Both the position numbers and the translations under genes were made by a program. Shown piece after piece: positions 62,875 through 64,000 of a stretch of 64,000 bases of DNA. The DNA lies in NCBI GenBank assembly GCA_000421005.1, contig ATWA01000001.1, positions 147,674 through 211,673 on the forward strand, given 5' to 3'. The notes beneath the pieces were generated by a model that saw only the letters and a list, made by a program, of their open reading frames with translations, ran no database searches and had not been told where the DNA came from. The first letter of the stretch is position 1; every line of letters starts with the position of its first letter. This stretch comes from Clostridiales bacterium NK3B98. Its GTDB lineage: Bacteria > Bacillota > Clostridia > Oscillospirales > Oscillospiraceae.

Positions 62875-63408
62875 ATGAATTACGCAACCATCAAGAAAAC
62901 CGATATTGCCAATGGCCCCGGCGTGCGTGTGAGCCTGTTTGTATCCGGGTGCAGTCACCACTGCGAGGGCTGCTTTAACGCTGAGGCATGGGACTACCAC
63001 TATGGCCAGCCCTTTACCAAAGAGGTGGAGGAGGAGATTGTCTCCGCCCTGAGCCTTCCTTATATTACAGGGCTGACCCTGCTGGGGGGAGAGCCTTTTG
63101 ACCCGAAAAATCAACCCCATCTGCTGCCTCTGCTGCGCCGAGTGCGGCGGGAGCTGCCCGACAAGACCATCTGGTGCTTTACCGGCTATACGCTGGAGGA
63201 TGATCTGATGACGGACAAGCTGGGTATCCCTGAGATTACCCATGAGATGCTCTCACTGATCGACGTGCTGGTGGACGGCGAATTTGTGCTGGCGCAGAAG
63301 GATATCCAGCTGCGCTTTCGTGGCTCGTCCAACCAGCGGGTGATTAACCTGCGAAAGACCGAAGCCAACGGCGGTAAAGTGGTTTGGTGGAAGGACGAGA
63401 TCTACTGA
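62875..63408 (+). CDS. nrdG: Anaerobic RNR activating enzyme
   Basis: The product has 177 residues. Radical SAM motif CSHHCEGC (C-x3-C-x2-C, ~26-33), followed by LTLLGGEPFDP. It generates the glycyl radical on NrdD. ATG 62875 follows AGAGGGG, 70 bases after nrdD. Confidence 0.95.
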   Translation: MNYATIKKTDIANGPGVRVSLFVSGCSHHCEGCFNAEAWDYHYGQPFTKEVEEEIVSALSLPYITGLTLLGGEPFDPKNQPHLLPLLRRVRRELPDKTIWCFTGYTLEDDLMTDKLGIPEITHEMLSLIDVLVDGEFVLAQKDIQLRFRGSSNQRVINLRKTEANGGKVVWWKDEIY

Positions 63409-63474
63409 GAATCACGGCATGACGTGGTATTAATGCAGGGAAAAAAGAAAAATGGAGAAATCTGAAAAAAGGTG

Positions 63475-63503
63475 TTGACAAACCATTTGGCGAGTGGTAA
63501 TAT
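63475..63503 (+). promoter_or_regulatory. rRNA promoter P1
   Basis: Consensus TTGACA (63475-63480), 17-base spacer, TAATAT (63498-63503), preceded by an A-rich UP-like tract. It is the first of two tandem rRNA promoters. Confidence 0.75.
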
Positions 63504-63581
63504 ATGCAAGCTGTCCGCGAGGGCAGCCCACCGCGAGCTGGTTGACCTGAAAAAAATTTCAAAAAAAATCGAAAAAAGGTA

Positions 63582-63610
63582 TTGACAAACGGCGGTTGAG
63601 TGGATATAAT
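63582..63610 (+). promoter_or_regulatory. rRNA promoter P2
   Basis: Consensus TTGACA (63582-63587), 17-base spacer, consensus TATAAT (63605-63610), also after an A-rich tract. Sequence after both -10 boxes (GCTGTnnGCGAG) is similar, a tandem duplication 107 bases apart. Confidence 0.8.
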
Positions 63611-63748
63611 AAATAAGCTGTTTGCGAGAGCGAGCGGCGCCTGTATCTTGTAAATTAAACAACGTGAAACAAACGAAGCACCAGATAAGGATTTATTCTT
63701 AAGCTTGAAGTTTTGGATTGTGTGAACACAAGAAACGAACTCAAGTCA

Positions 63749-63761
63749 TTTTCTTTGAAGC
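63749..63761 (+). promoter_or_regulatory. boxA-like antitermination element
   Basis: TTTCTTTGAAG resembles the boxA element (consensus near TGYTCTTTGAAAA) that loads Nus factors on rRNA transcripts. It lies ~60 bases before 16S. The 63409-63820 gap otherwise holds the leader and no gene. Confidence 0.45.
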
Positions 63762-63820
63762 TAGAGATAGCAATCAATAAGGTTTCAATCAGGAGCGGAA
63801 GCGACTGAATGGAATACAAT

Positions 63821-64000
<180 letters not shown>

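Overview
The window looks like chromosome of an anaerobic, spore-forming, low-redox Firmicute of the Oscillospiraceae / Ruminococcaceae type. The basis is a Clostridia-type 16S rRNA 5' end at the right edge, Firmicute-style ribosomal proteins, sporulation genes (yqfC, yqfD, ylbJ-like) with sigma-E-like promoters, an oxygen-sensitive ribonucleotide reductase pair (nrdDG), a reverse rubrerythrin, and a probable HydE start at the left edge. No phage, plasmid, insertion sequence, tRNA or CRISPR array is visible. The species cannot be named from sequence reading alone.

Layout. 1-1.6 kb: edge of a probable hydE and an O-acetylhomoserine sulfhydrylase, both on minus. 1.8-7.4 kb: an unrecognised double-HTH regulator, threonyl-tRNA synthetase without a TGS domain, a small membrane-anchored protein and a DUF815 ATPase. 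7.5-14.6 kb: a sugar locus in which LacI-type operators control an amylosucrase-family enzyme plus LacI regulator on one strand and a sucrose-type PTS EIIBCA on the other, followed by ptsH and ptsI. 14.7-23 kb: acylphosphatase, an AIM24-family protein, rplJ-rplL behind an L10 leader, a GH18-like protein, a coupled YqeG / AP-endonuclease-IV-like / M24 peptidase run, and a large secreted protein with BspA repeat, Fn3 repeats and a CHAP domain. 23.2-37 kb: L7Ae-like gene, rpsL, rpsG, fusA, tuf, then mscS, then rpoB-rpoC.

37-38.1 kb: an oxidative-stress operon (reverse rubrerythrin, DUF4177-like protein, an atypical rubredoxin). 38.3-46 kb: a branched-chain amino acid operon behind a valine-type (GTC) T-box, with two tandem acetolactate synthase pairs (ilvB-ilvN-ilvB-ilvN), ilvC and ilvD. 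46-51 kb: a PTS_EIIC_2-type membrane protein, tcdA-holA-rnmV and an exported protein. 51-55.2 kb, minus strand: small membrane proteins and a compact envelope-glycan cassette (WbqC family, ATP-grasp, GT2 with C-terminal membrane helices, and two small EmrE-like halves). 55.3-60.3 kb: ylbJ-like, an acyltransferase-like membrane protein, and the yqfC-yqfD-phoH-ybeY cluster. 60.5-63.4 kb: nrdD-nrdG behind tandem NrdR-like boxes. 63.4-64 kb: tandem rRNA promoters, a boxA-like element and the first ~180 nt of 16S rRNA.

Most genes are housekeeping. The more unusual points are the split rpo/str order, the two acetolactate synthases that differ at the substrate-specificity tryptophan, a rubredoxin whose first metal motif is C-x-C, the amylosucrase paired with a PTS, and the WbqC / ATP-grasp / GT2 / EmrE-like cassette. 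All gene functions are inferred from recognised motifs in the translations; no database search was run.
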